DNA of 34,178 nucleotides from Candidatus Binatia bacterium (lineage in GTDB: Bacteria > Desulfobacterota > Binatia > UBA9968): contig DASXUF010000019.1 in assembly GCA_036504975.1 (NCBI GenBank), positions 1 through 34,178 of the forward strand, read 5' to 3'. Position numbers and translations under genes: made by a program. Positions 1 through 6,908 of this stretch are shown here, piece by piece; within the stretch, counting starts at the first letter, position 1, and every line of letters begins with the position of its first letter. The notes beneath the pieces are model-generated. The model saw nothing but the letters and a program-made list of their open reading frames with translations. It was not told where the DNA came from and did no database searches.

Positions 1-142
1 CCGCAGCGCAAGACTCGCTTCCGGGAGCGGGTTAGGCCTTCCCGGACAGGCTTGCTTACCTGCAAGGTTTCACTGAAAGGTTTCCGAGTTGTTTTCTACA
101 TCTCTTCCCCCTTTCCCAAGTTTCCTTGGCGCGATCCCCTAA

Positions 143-1090
143 TTCTCACCGGATGTCAATCCCACCTACTTGGATTTTGCCAATCACATGGGCTTTGCGG
201 TCCTGCCGGCGCGGCCGGTAAAGCCCCGGGACAAAGCGGCCGGAGAATCCAACATCGGAGTGGTCCAGAGAGGGTTTTTCCAGGAAGTCCGTCACCGGAC
301 TTTTTATTCTCTCTCGGAACTCAACGCCGCCTTTCGCAGCTATTTGGAGCGGCTCAACCACGCCGTGATGAAAGATTACGGAGTCAGCCGCGCCGAGCGC
401 TTCGGTGGGGAGCAAAAGGCTTTAAAGCCCCTGGCTTCTTCTCGCTTCGAGCTGAGCGAGTGGCGGCAGGCCAAGGTCCATCCCGACTGTCACATCCAAG
501 TGGAGAAGAACTTCTACTCCGTCCCGTTCCTCTACGTCGGCCAGACGGTCAGGGTGAGACTGACCGAGAAGATGATCGAGGTGTTTAACGAAGACAGCCA
601 GCCGATCGCGGCTCATGCGCGACTCTTAGGCATCGGGAAGTTTTCCACCTTCGACTCCCATTATCCCGAGCACAAGCTAAGCGTCGCCCGCTTCGAACTC
701 CGCCACGCCAAAGAGCAGGCGAAAAGATTAGGTCTCCACGTCGAGAAGTTGGTCGAGAAGCTCCTTGCGGGCGAGCACCCGCTGCGCCACTTAAGGCGAG
801 TCCAGGGGATCTTGCGCCTCGCCAAGCGATACCCCATCACGCCCGAGGCCATCGACCATGCCTGCCAGAGAGCTTTGACCTTTAACAAAACCCGGCTCGC
901 TTACATCAAAGACTGCGCCCTTTACTTCTCGGCCCATGGTCAAAGACCCAAACTTCTTACCCCGAAAAGACAGCTCGATACGGTGCACCTCTATCAACCG
1001 GCTTTGAGCGGCGCTGCCGACAGCGCGACTTCCCTTTCTGCGTGCCCCCCACCGGCTTCTCAGAGCGGAAAGGACGGAGAGCTTCCATGA
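143..1090 (+). pseudogene. istA: IS21 transposase IstA, C-terminal part only
   Basis: This is the C-terminal part of the IS21 DDE transposase. The frame opens at 143 after a stop at 140-142 and reads a typical IstA stretch (NPTYLDFANHMGFAVLPARP, then KPRDKAAGE). The Glu of KPRDKAAGE is the last residue of the DDE triad. The N-terminal HTH and the two catalytic Asp residues are absent. A TTG at 170 could start a product of about 306 aa but has no clear ribosome site. The second half carries the usual IstA beta-barrel (YSVP...GQTVRVRLTEKMIEVF) and ends with TGA at 1088-1090, about 140 bases before istB. The gene is clearly a relic: loss of two of three catalytic acids rules out strand transfer. 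Confidence 0.85.
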
Positions 1091-1232
1091 CAAAAACGTC
1101 TCAATTGCCGCGGTGTGTACTTCGAGGCGACGGCGGAGAAAAAAAAGGCCGCCTAAATTCCCTTATAAGCCACGCGGCGGCTTTGACCCATATCCAGACT
1201 ACCCCCAAAAATCTCTCCCCGGAGGCAAAACG

Positions 1233-2001
1233 ATGATGCTCGATCAAGTGAGAAACCTCTCCCATCAACTTAGACTCTTCGGCATTCATGAAGCCTGCGA
1301 CCGAAGAGCTTCCGAGGCGCTCTCCCAACAACTCCATCCCCTGGAATTCCTCCGCCTCCTGCTCGAAGACGAGGCGCTCTCCAGAAAAGACCGCACCGCC
1401 AAGGCGCTCATCACCAAAGCGCGCTTTCGCTTCCGCGCCGACCTGGAGGACTGGGACTTTAGTTTCCACAAAGATATCCCCAAAGCCAAAATCAAAGAGC
1501 TCTCGGAGCTTAGCTTCTTCCATAACCTCGAAAATCTCCTCCTCCTCGGCAAAACCGGCTCGGGCAAAACTTATCTCGCCATCGCGCTCGGCAAACGCCT
1601 CTGCCAGGAGGGCCACTTCACGGTCTTTTTGCCCGTCAACTTCCTCTTCGAGGAAATCCAGGCCGCCAAAGCCGCCGGCCGCTACCTCAACTACGTCAGA
1701 AGCCTCATCAAGGCCAAGGTGTTGATCCTCGATGACCTGGGACTGAGAAACTATACCCACGAGGAGGCCACCTCCCTCATGGACATCCTGGAAGAGCGCT
1801 ACCAGAAAGCTCCCGTGATCGTCACCTCCCAAGTCGAACCGCAGGGATTGGATGAAACTGTTTGAGGATCCGGTGATCGCCGAGGCGATCGTCGATCGCC
1901 TGATCCACCCATCGCAGAAAATTACCTTGAAAGGAGAACGCTCGTATCGGGAGAAAATCAAAGAGAAGAGGGGATTGAAAAACAACGGAGGATTAAGGTA
2001 G
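1233..2001 (+). pseudogene. istB: IS21 helper ATPase IstB, frameshifted near the C-terminus
   Basis: IstB is the AAA+ ATPase that helps IstA choose its target. ATG 1233 is preceded by GGAGG at 1221-1225 and gives the usual start MMLDQVRNLSHQLRL. Walker A is GKTGSGKT, and Walker B is VLILDDLG. The open frame stops at 1863-1865, but removing one T at 1848-1849 restores a normal tail (WMKLFEDPVIAEAIVDRLIH, then a LKGERSYR stretch) to TAG at 1999-2001, about 255 aa, the normal IstB length. So there is a one-base insertion removing the last 50 residues. It could be a sequencing error; with the broken istA, decay is more likely. A GTG at 1113 also opens this frame, but it lies ahead of the recognisable protein and has no ribosome site. 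Confidence 0.85.
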
Positions 2002-2171
2002 AAAGACCCTCGTCGCTTCGCTCCGATCCGGGTGGTCCCCTAAACTGAAAACCCCTGGGTCCTTTCGTTGAAATCGGACAGATAGTATCGTTTTTCCAAT
2101 TCTCCTACCCCAAGTCATAACTACGCCCCTTTCCCTATTGAGGACAGTCTAGGCCATGCATCCGATTCAGG

Positions 2172-2455
2172 TCAAATTATGCCGGGCTTCCGATAGGTAT
2201 CAAGCATGACAAGAAGCTCGGCGGACAGCACGCCCTTCGACGATCTCAGGTCGGCAAAATTGTTAGCGGCAGGATCTCGCACCAAGTGCGGCGGTTCTTT
2301 TCCTGAATTCCTCTGACGGCTTTGAGAAAAGTCTGCGCAGGGCGATGATTGTTTTGTCGCTCGCTCCCAGATGCTCCTTCGTCCGGTCATAGACGGCCCC
2401 CATGCCTTTCGGTCGCGCACGCGTCCTGCTCGGCGACGTTGAACGCCTCGGCACT
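2172..2455 (-). pseudogene. Rieske oxygenase C-terminal remnant A
   Basis: On the minus strand two frames together spell the tail of a phthalate-dioxygenase-type Rieske alpha subunit. They read FNVAEQDACATER, then AVYDRTKEHLGASDKTII, then, in another frame, LVRDPAANNFADLRSSKGVL, ending at TGA 2174-2172. The intact oxygenase at 22648-23829 has the matching FDRTKENLGASD and FVRDPEKN blocks. At least two frameshifts are needed and no Rieske or iron-binding part is left. It sits directly beside the IS21 right end, so the element or a linked rearrangement may have removed the rest. Two similar remnants occur at 5660-6165 and 11980-12042. Confidence 0.75.
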
Positions 2456-2562
2456 CACCGGGCTCAGGCTTTCTATTCTAGACAATCTACGCTTTCTGCC
2501 CTTCACGCCTCGCCCTTTAAAATTGTCACTTAGACCGGAAAGATGTTACGATCGCCCCGTCG

Positions 2563-2721
2563 ATGGCCGTAGAGAATAAATTCCTACGATTCAATCTACT
2601 GTTTGCTTTAGCACTCATTTTATTTTACGTCGCCTTAGCTCTCTTTTGGGCTTTCGTCGTCGAGCCTTATTGCGACTCGATCGACTGGAATCCTCCTTGT
2701 GTTCCGAAAAGTTTTCGGTGA
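2563..2721 (+). CDS. Possible small single-pass membrane protein, 52 aa
   Basis: ATG 2563 to TGA 2719-2721 encodes 52 aa. Residues about 9-33 form one strong hydrophobic helix (FNLLFALALILFYVALALFW) after a charged start (MAVENKFLRF). A short Cys/Pro-rich tail follows (EPYCDSIDWNPPC). I recognise no family. The pattern of a charged end, one helix and two cysteines looks like a real small membrane protein, but there is no good ribosome site and the region around it is rearranged. The last two bases overlap a 15-bp direct repeat (2720-2734). It may be a chance ORF or the end of a gene lost upstream. Confidence 0.35.
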   Translation: MAVENKFLRFNLLFALALILFYVALALFWAFVVEPYCDSIDWNPPCVPKSFR

Positions 2722-2994
2722 AGAAAAGGCGAGAGCGTTCGGAGTGACGGCCCAGATCGGGAGGAATTATGCGCATCGCCATAGGGTTGCCGAGTCGGGT
2801 AGCGTCCGCTTCGGGCGCGGTGATGCTCGAATGGATCACCCGCGCGGAGCGCGGTCCGTTTTTCAGCGTCGTCGTCACCGATCGGGTCGTTGCCCCGGCG
2901 CTCGAACCTCTTGCGGTCCTGGCGCTGGCGGCGGGAGCGACGCGGCGCATCCGTTTGATGACGAGACCGTGCTCGGAAGGAAGAAAAGGCGAGA
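2720..2994. repeat. 15-bp direct repeats bracketing the flavin-oxidoreductase fragment
   Basis: GAAGAAAAGGCGAGA occurs exactly at 2720-2734 and again at 2980-2994, one copy on each side of the duplicated gene start at 2758-2965. Exact 15-bp repeats bracketing a foreign fragment suggest a target duplication or short-homology repair when the fragment was inserted. Confidence 0.7.
2758..2965 (+). pseudogene. Duplicated 5' fragment of the LLM flavin oxidoreductase gene
   Basis: These 208 bases match 4603-4810 with eight mismatches by my count (about 96% identity). The copy includes the ribosome site (GGGAGGA), ATG 2769 and the first 66 codons. It then runs into unrelated sequence and stops at 3011, giving at most an 80-aa product. 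The matching full gene is at 4614-5486. The fragment lacks most of the TIM barrel and cannot be an enzyme. Together with the intact copy it brackets the Fic gene as a pair of direct repeats. Confidence 0.9.
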
Positions 2995-3055
2995 TTGTGA
3001 ATTTCCCCTAACTGCGGCAAAAACCCGGTGCCCTTCTATTATAACTAACGCATAG

Positions 3056-4288
3056 CTACTCCGTTCTATCCGGGAACAGCCCCGGCATCCATCGCGACGC
3101 AAGTGCGGCCGGAAACGCAAGCCGTAGCGGCGCACGCACGCTTTCAGATGTAAGCACCTCCCGGTCGACTAAGGCCGAAACAATACGACGCGCTTGGCGG
3201 TCGCTGGTTACGATAGCATTGGCTACGTCGCCCCGCGGTAACTCACCGCGATAGAGAACGGCTTCGAGAACATTTCCCGACTTCGTTGGAAGATGACCCA
3301 TTCGGATCTCTTCCTCTGTCCATAAAAGAATGCGGGTGCGCAAACGATCGGGTTGAACCAGTGCTTCCATGAACTTCACTTGGTCAATGCAAAGCTCCAA
3401 AAAAAATCGCGTGAAATCCGCAAGCGCTTCTTCACTCAAATTGCCACGACCATCGAGATCGTTCCGGCGGGGGCGATCGCAATTGCTGAGATGGCTTTTG
3501 TATGCTGCTACATTTCGGGCGAGACCGCGTGCAATCGACCAGATGCTGCCCGTATCCAACGTCTCAAGGAGAGTCGCGTGTGATATCAGTCTTGCGACAC
3601 GTCCATTGCCGTCAAGGAACGGATGTATCCACAGCAGGCGATGATGCGCCGCCGGAGTTGCGAGGATTGCATCCGTTTTTCCCAAACGGCCATAGGTGTC
3701 CTCGCAACACGCGATAAATCGCGGAACCGCACCGGGACTGATCGGAACATGCTCACCGACTCGGATATCGCGATGCCTCAGTCGGCCGGGCATGACTTTC
3801 AGTCGTTCGCCGCTATCGGGATTTTCAACCCCAAGAAGGTCGTCTGGTAATAGCTCGCAGAAACGACGGTGTATTTCCGTTATACCCCCAAGCGATAGGG
3901 AGCGGGTTGCCAATCCGCCGGTATCAATCCACCGCTGAACGGTTATATGCGCTTTCGCTTCGAGTTGAAGGTTCCGCTTGCGTGGATCATTGCTATAGTC
4001 ATTCTTGAGTGCCCGTTCGATGTCGATTGGGTGTGTATTGTGCCCCTCAATCAAATTGCTGTAGTAGCAGTTCATGGCCCGCACCAGATCGGCTAGGGCA
4101 CTGCGTACACCCTCAGGCAGGCTACGCCGGAATCCAGCCGAACGCGCGGCTACGTCAATCGCGAGATCGGTAAGTTCACGCCGGTAACGTGAACCTTCGG
4201 CGATAAGCATTGGCTCCATTAGCGCCACGAGTTCTTTACGGTCTATGACCGCTTCAATGTCCGGTTTTTTGTCCGCTTTCTCATACAT
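3056..4288 (-). CDS. Fic family protein (class II, AMP-transferase type)
   Basis: Fic enzymes attach AMP, or another phosphate-containing group, to hydroxyl groups of target proteins. This 410-aa protein has the complete Fic motif HPFLDGNGRVAR at residues 222-233, with catalytic His222 and the Mg-binding and phosphate-binding residues. It also has an N-terminal inhibitory helix, SNLIEG, at residues 77-82, which makes it a class II, self-inhibited Fic. The C-terminal 90 residues look like a winged-helix domain. No separate antitoxin is beside it, as expected for an internally inhibited form. The gene lies alone between two copies of the flavin-oxidoreductase gene start, so it probably arrived with that rearrangement. 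An AT-rich stretch (4289-4310) ahead of ATG 4288 may hold its promoter. The target is unknown. Confidence 0.9.
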   Translation of the reverse strand: MYEKADKKPDIEAVIDRKELVALMEPMLIAEGSRYRRELTDLAIDVAARSAGFRRSLPEGVRSALADLVRAMNCYYSNLIEGHNTHPIDIERALKNDYSNDPRKRNLQLEAKAHITVQRWIDTGGLATRSLSLGGITEIHRRFCELLPDDLLGVENPDSGERLKVMPGRLRHRDIRVGEHVPISPGAVPRFIACCEDTYGRLGKTDAILATPAAHHRLLWIHPFLDGNGRVARLISHATLLETLDTGSIWSIARGLARNVAAYKSHLSNCDRPRRNDLDGRGNLSEEALADFTRFFLELCIDQVKFMEALVQPDRLRTRILLWTEEEIRMGHLPTKSGNVLEAVLYRGELPRGDVANAIVTSDRQARRIVSALVDREVLTSESVRAPLRLAFPAALASRWMPGLFPDRTE

Positions 4289-4602
4289 TGTAAAGATATA
4301 TATATCATGAACTTAAGGCATATAACAGGAGAGATTGCGCCAGGCTCTAGGCCGCTTTTCTGGCCATATAGCCGGGGAGGGTTTTGGGCTGAGAAATCGA
4401 CCTCATCCCCTATCGTGAGACGCATCGTCAGAACCGAGAAAGGAAGTTATAATCGACCGTCTATGCCGTTCCACAATGACTGCTAGCAAGGTCCTATATT
4501 ATCTCGATCAGACCGGCCTTCCCCTACCGGCTCCACCGATCAACTTTTATCTTTCGGCTTGCAGTCTTATCATTAGTTGCCTGGAAACTACCGCTCAGAC
4601 CG
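4289..4602. other. Intergenic region upstream of Fic and of the LLM gene
   Basis: This is 314 bases between the divergent Fic gene and the LLM gene. An AT-rich block at 4289-4312 abuts the Fic start. I see no convincing gene, RNA or terminator. Short open frames on both strands lack ribosome sites and family features. Confidence 0.5.
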
Positions 4603-4613
4603 CGGGAGGAATT

Positions 4614-5486
4614 ATGCGCATCGCCATAGGCTTGCCGAGTAGGGTAGCGTCCGCTTCGGGCGCGGTGATGCTCGAATGGATCACCCGCGCGGAGCGCGGC
4701 CCGTTTTCGAGCGTCGTCGTCACCGATCGTGTCGTTGCCCCGGCGCTCGAACCTATTACGGTCCTGGCGCTGGCGGCGGGAGCGACGCGGCGCATCCGTT
4801 TGATGACGAGCGTCGTGATCGGACCGACGCGCGAAACCACGCTCCTCGCCCGCCAAGCCGCGACCATCGATGTGCTTTCAGGCGGCCGCCTCACTCTCGG
4901 CATCGGCATCGGCGTGCGCGAGAACGATTATCTTGCCACCGGCTTCGACTTTCATCGCCGCGGCCGCCGCGTGGAAGATCAGTTGCCGATCCTCCGTCGA
5001 TTGTGGTCCGGAGCGGACCTGTCGGACGAAGTCGGAGCGATTGGGCCGCGGCCCTATGGCGCCAACGGCCCCGAACTGTTGATCGGCGGTTATGTGCCCG
5101 CGATCGCGCGGCGCATCGCAAAGTGGGGCGACGGTTACATGGCTCCGGGTGGCGGCGAGCCGGCAAGCCTCCTCGAGATGTGGCGCCGGATCGAGAGCGC
5201 GTGGCAAGAAGTGGGCCGTGGGGGAAAGCCGCGTTGGGTAGGCGCGAGCTATTATGCGCTCGGTCCGAACGCTCGCGATCACGCGAGCCGCTACATCAAC
5301 GCCAACTACGGCCACAATCCTGATCTTGCGGCGCGGCGCCTGGCCACCCTGCCCGCCTCGCGCACGGCGGTGGAGGAGGCGATCAAGCGTCAGGCCGACA
5401 TGGGAGTCGATGAATTCATCCTGCGGCCGTGCGCCGACGATTTGGATCAACTCGACCAGCTCGCTGAAATTGCAGCAGGCTGCTGA
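4614..5486 (+). CDS. LLM-class flavin-dependent oxidoreductase (F420/FMN luciferase-like)
   Basis: This 290-aa protein is a luciferase-like TIM-barrel oxidoreductase, a family that uses FMN or coenzyme F420 for hydride transfer or monooxygenation. Family blocks are a start with a short beta strand (MRIAIGLPS), the VLALAAGATRRIRLMTSV core strand, the RQAATIDVLSGGRLTLGIGIG block and the later PELLIGGYVPAIARRIAKWGDGY block. ATG 4614 has GGGAGGA just ahead; an earlier start at 4476 would add 46 unrelated residues. The last codons (GC, stop) fall inside the left arm of a MITE at 5475, so the natural C-terminus may have been replaced. The first 66 codons are duplicated at 2769. The substrate cannot be told. 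Confidence 0.88.
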   Translation: MRIAIGLPSRVASASGAVMLEWITRAERGPFSSVVVTDRVVAPALEPITVLALAAGATRRIRLMTSVVIGPTRETTLLARQAATIDVLSGGRLTLGIGIGVRENDYLATGFDFHRRGRRVEDQLPILRRLWSGADLSDEVGAIGPRPYGANGPELLIGGYVPAIARRIAKWGDGYMAPGGGEPASLLEMWRRIESAWQEVGRGGKPRWVGASYYALGPNARDHASRYINANYGHNPDLAARRLATLPASRTAVEEAIKRQADMGVDEFILRPCADDLDQLDQLAEIAAGC

Positions 5487-5657
5487 AAAAGACTCATATG
5501 CCATAGCCTGCCGATGGCAGGCGTTACGATGGTTGCGCTCCAATTGTGGTTAATTTTAACGCTCGCCAGTGGCGAGCTATGCGGCGTACTGAAATAGTAC
5601 GCCTGCGCTCGCCAATTATCGCGCGCCTCGCCTCTGAGATCTTTTTGAGCAGTCTGC
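5475..5657. mobile_element. MITE-like palindromic element, 183 bp
   Basis: The ends are imperfect inverted repeats: GCAGGCTGCTGAAAAAGA on the left, and TCTTTTTGAGCAGTCTGC on the right. Inside are three perfect small hairpins: 5507-5521 (CCTGCC/GGCAGG), 5561-5577 (GCTCGCC/GGCGAGC) and 5583-5603 (GGCGTACT/AGTACGCC). There is no coding capacity. The left-end sequence recurs at 10968-10985, after the MFS gene. This looks like a non-autonomous transposable element that settled at a gene end. Confidence 0.75.
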
Positions 5658-5659
5658 AA

Positions 5660-6165
5660 TCCGGGGGATCGGGGTAACACTTCTGCGACTCGACTTTCTT
5701 CCTTTCGACCGCTTTGAGAGAAAGCCGGGGCAGGGCGATGATCGTTTTGATCTTAGGCAGCCTTGAGACGGCGACGGGACGGCTTTAGAACGAGCCGAAC
5801 ACGGACACCCAGGCGGGCGAGCATGTCGATAAGCGCATCAGTGCTGAAGAGGTCGATCCGACCCCGAAGCAGATCGCTTACCCGAGGCTGCGTGATGCGG
5901 AGAATTTTGGCCGCTTCGGCCTGCTTGATGCCTCGCGACGCGATCAGCTCTTGAACCTTAATCATCAGGTCCGACCGAACCAGCAGGTGCTCGGCCTCGT
6001 GAGGGGAAAAGCCCAGATCCCGGAATACATTGCCGCTCGATCGAGTTACTTTGACTTTCATTTTTGAATTTACCTCTCAGTAGAATTCTCAGTCCGTCGC
6101 TTCAGGATCAGAGCGCGAAACCGGTCCCGGCACTCGTCCTGCTCGGCGACGAATGCGGAAGCACA
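5660..6165 (-). pseudogene. Rieske oxygenase C-terminal remnant B, split by an antitoxin gene
   Basis: Two short minus-strand stretches match remnant A in order. Bases 6131-6156 encode AFVAEQDEC, like FNVAEQDAC in A. Bases 5661-5755 encode KTIIALPRLSLKAVE, like KTIIALRRLFSKAV in A. The middle part, which would encode the YDRTKEHLGASD block, is absent, and the antitoxin gene 5753-6061 lies in its place. The similarity also holds at the nucleotide level. The stretches are short, so the call rests on order and spacing relative to remnant A. Confidence 0.55.
5753..6061 (-). CDS. XRE-family HigA-like antitoxin, orphan
   Basis: This 102-aa helix-turn-helix protein is of the type that partners HigB/RelE or phage Gp49-like toxins. 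It has the short N-terminal extension GNVFRDLGFSPHEAEHLLVR, then LMIKVQELIASRGIKQAEAA, where the helix-turn-helix continues through KILRITQPRVSDLLRG, and a basic tail (KPSRRRLKAA). Such antitoxins bind their own promoter and neutralise the toxin. The toxin gene normally lies directly upstream, but bases 6062-6209 encode no toxin and instead carry a piece of a decayed Rieske gene. It is therefore an orphan, either a relic or a stand-alone regulator that could protect against a related toxin. Confidence 0.85.
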   Translation of the reverse strand: MKVKVTRSSGNVFRDLGFSPHEAEHLLVRSDLMIKVQELIASRGIKQAEAAKILRITQPRVSDLLRGRIDLFSTDALIDMLARLGVRVRLVLKPSRRRLKAA

Positions 6166-6209
6166 GCGGTTTCTCTTGCCGAATGAGCTTGGGGGCGAAG
6201 GGTTACGCT

Positions 6210-6596
6210 TTAGGATCGTGCCGCGATGTGATCGCGGAGCCAAACTGCAAATGCTTTGCGGTCCTTTTCGCCGGATGCCACCTGCAATACGATTCTTTCC
6301 TGCTCATCCACTGAGGCTTGAATCTCAAAACCATTGAGAAACAGAAAAACCTCCATGGCCGCATGTCCGGTGCGTTTGTTGCCGTCTAGGAATGGATGGT
6401 TCTGGATGAGCGAATAGCCGAGCGCCGCCGCCTTGTCAGCCAGAGATGGATAGAGGTCTTTGCCTCCAAACGTCATGCGGGGTTGAGCCAGCGCTGATTC
6501 CAGGGCGTCCAGGTTGAGGACGCCCAAGGCTCCTCCAGACTGACCGATGACTCGGCGATGCAATTCCAGCGCTTCGTTCAGCGTTAAATTGCGCAC
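6210..6596 (-). CDS. doc: Doc-family toxin (death on curing)
   Basis: Doc toxins are Fido-fold kinases that phosphorylate elongation factor Tu and stop translation. The 128-aa protein carries the Doc motif HPFLDGNKR at residues 67-75 (His67 catalytic). Lys replaces the Gly of the AMP-transferring Fic motif, which is the mark of Doc-type kinases. The conserved N-terminal region (EALELHRRVIGQSGG) and the block ALEDALAQP-like (ALESALAQP) are also typical. The start is GTG at 6596, overlapping by one base the TAG stop of the upstream antitoxin (TAGTG), so the two are translationally coupled. The downstream side is an unrelated intergenic stretch. Confidence 0.93.
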   Translation of the reverse strand: MRNLTLNEALELHRRVIGQSGGALGVLNLDALESALAQPRMTFGGKDLYPSLADKAAALGYSLIQNHPFLDGNKRTGHAAMEVFLFLNGFEIQASVDEQERIVLQVASGEKDRKAFAVWLRDHIAARS

Positions 6597-6793
6597 TAGG
6601 CGAGACGCCGATAAAGTTCGGCGTTTTTACCGAGGATGTAGTCGGCAGCCTGTTGGAACGACTCCTCGGGCCGTGTCAATAGCTCCTCGATGCTGACGCG
6701 GGCCAGGTCTTCCGGCTTTATGTTGAAGCGATCGGCAATCTCGCGCAACTTGGCGAGACGTTCGTCAGAGAGAGTGATCGTAAGCGTGCTCAT
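6596..6793 (-). CDS. Antitoxin of the Doc system, ribbon-helix-helix type
   Basis: This 65-aa protein lies directly ahead of doc and overlaps it by one base. Residues 4-42 (TITLSDERLAKLREIADRF, then NIKPEDLARVSIEELL) fit a ribbon-helix-helix DNA-binding domain: a short beta strand followed by two helices. The last 20 residues (EESFQQAADYILGKNAELYR) form a tail likely to fold on Doc and block it. It should repress the shared promoter, which lies upstream of 6793. The bases ahead of ATG 6793 include TGAGGTGATTC, an acceptable ribosome site. Confidence 0.85.
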   Translation of the reverse strand: MSTLTITLSDERLAKLREIADRFNIKPEDLARVSIEELLTRPEESFQQAADYILGKNAELYRRLA

Positions 6794-6908
6794 AGAATCA
6801 CCTCAGATCGTAAGATTATCAGCAAGACGCGGAAAATGCTAATAAACAATGGGGGCAGGAAAAGGCCTCGGTAGTCTTTTCACATCTTTTGAGAGTAAAG
6901 AGTGAGGT

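Larger units (their letters stand above)
143..2080 (+). mobile_element. IS21-family insertion sequence, 5'-truncated and decayed
   Basis: The region carries the two-gene istA-istB layout of IS21 elements. The left end and the first half of istA are missing: the istA frame opens only after a stop at 140-142, and the 142 bases before it show no IstA-like reading in any frame. istB has a frameshift near its end. The right end is probably at about 2080, where the sequence finishes in CGGACA, the reverse of a TGTCCG-type IS21 tip. No left terminal repeat is present to confirm it. The element cannot move by itself. Confidence 0.85.

Noticed and set aside
52..588. 178-aa plus-strand frame at the left edge
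   Set aside because: It runs out of phase across the istA remnant and shows no protein family; it is a shadow of istA.
1087..1236. 49-aa frame starting ATGA at the istA stop
   Set aside because: It overlaps the istB start, lacks family features and a ribosome site; probably spacer sequence of the IS element.
1101..1985. 294-aa minus-strand frame opposite istB
   Set aside because: It mirrors istB on the other strand and has no recognisable domain; the istB motifs explain the region.
4243..4425. 60-aa minus-strand frame upstream of Fic
   Set aside because: It overlaps the Fic start and has no features of a real protein.
5475..5657. CRISPR-like or riboswitch-like structure
   Set aside because: The repeated hairpins are not evenly spaced repeats, and the ends form inverted repeats, so a MITE fits better.
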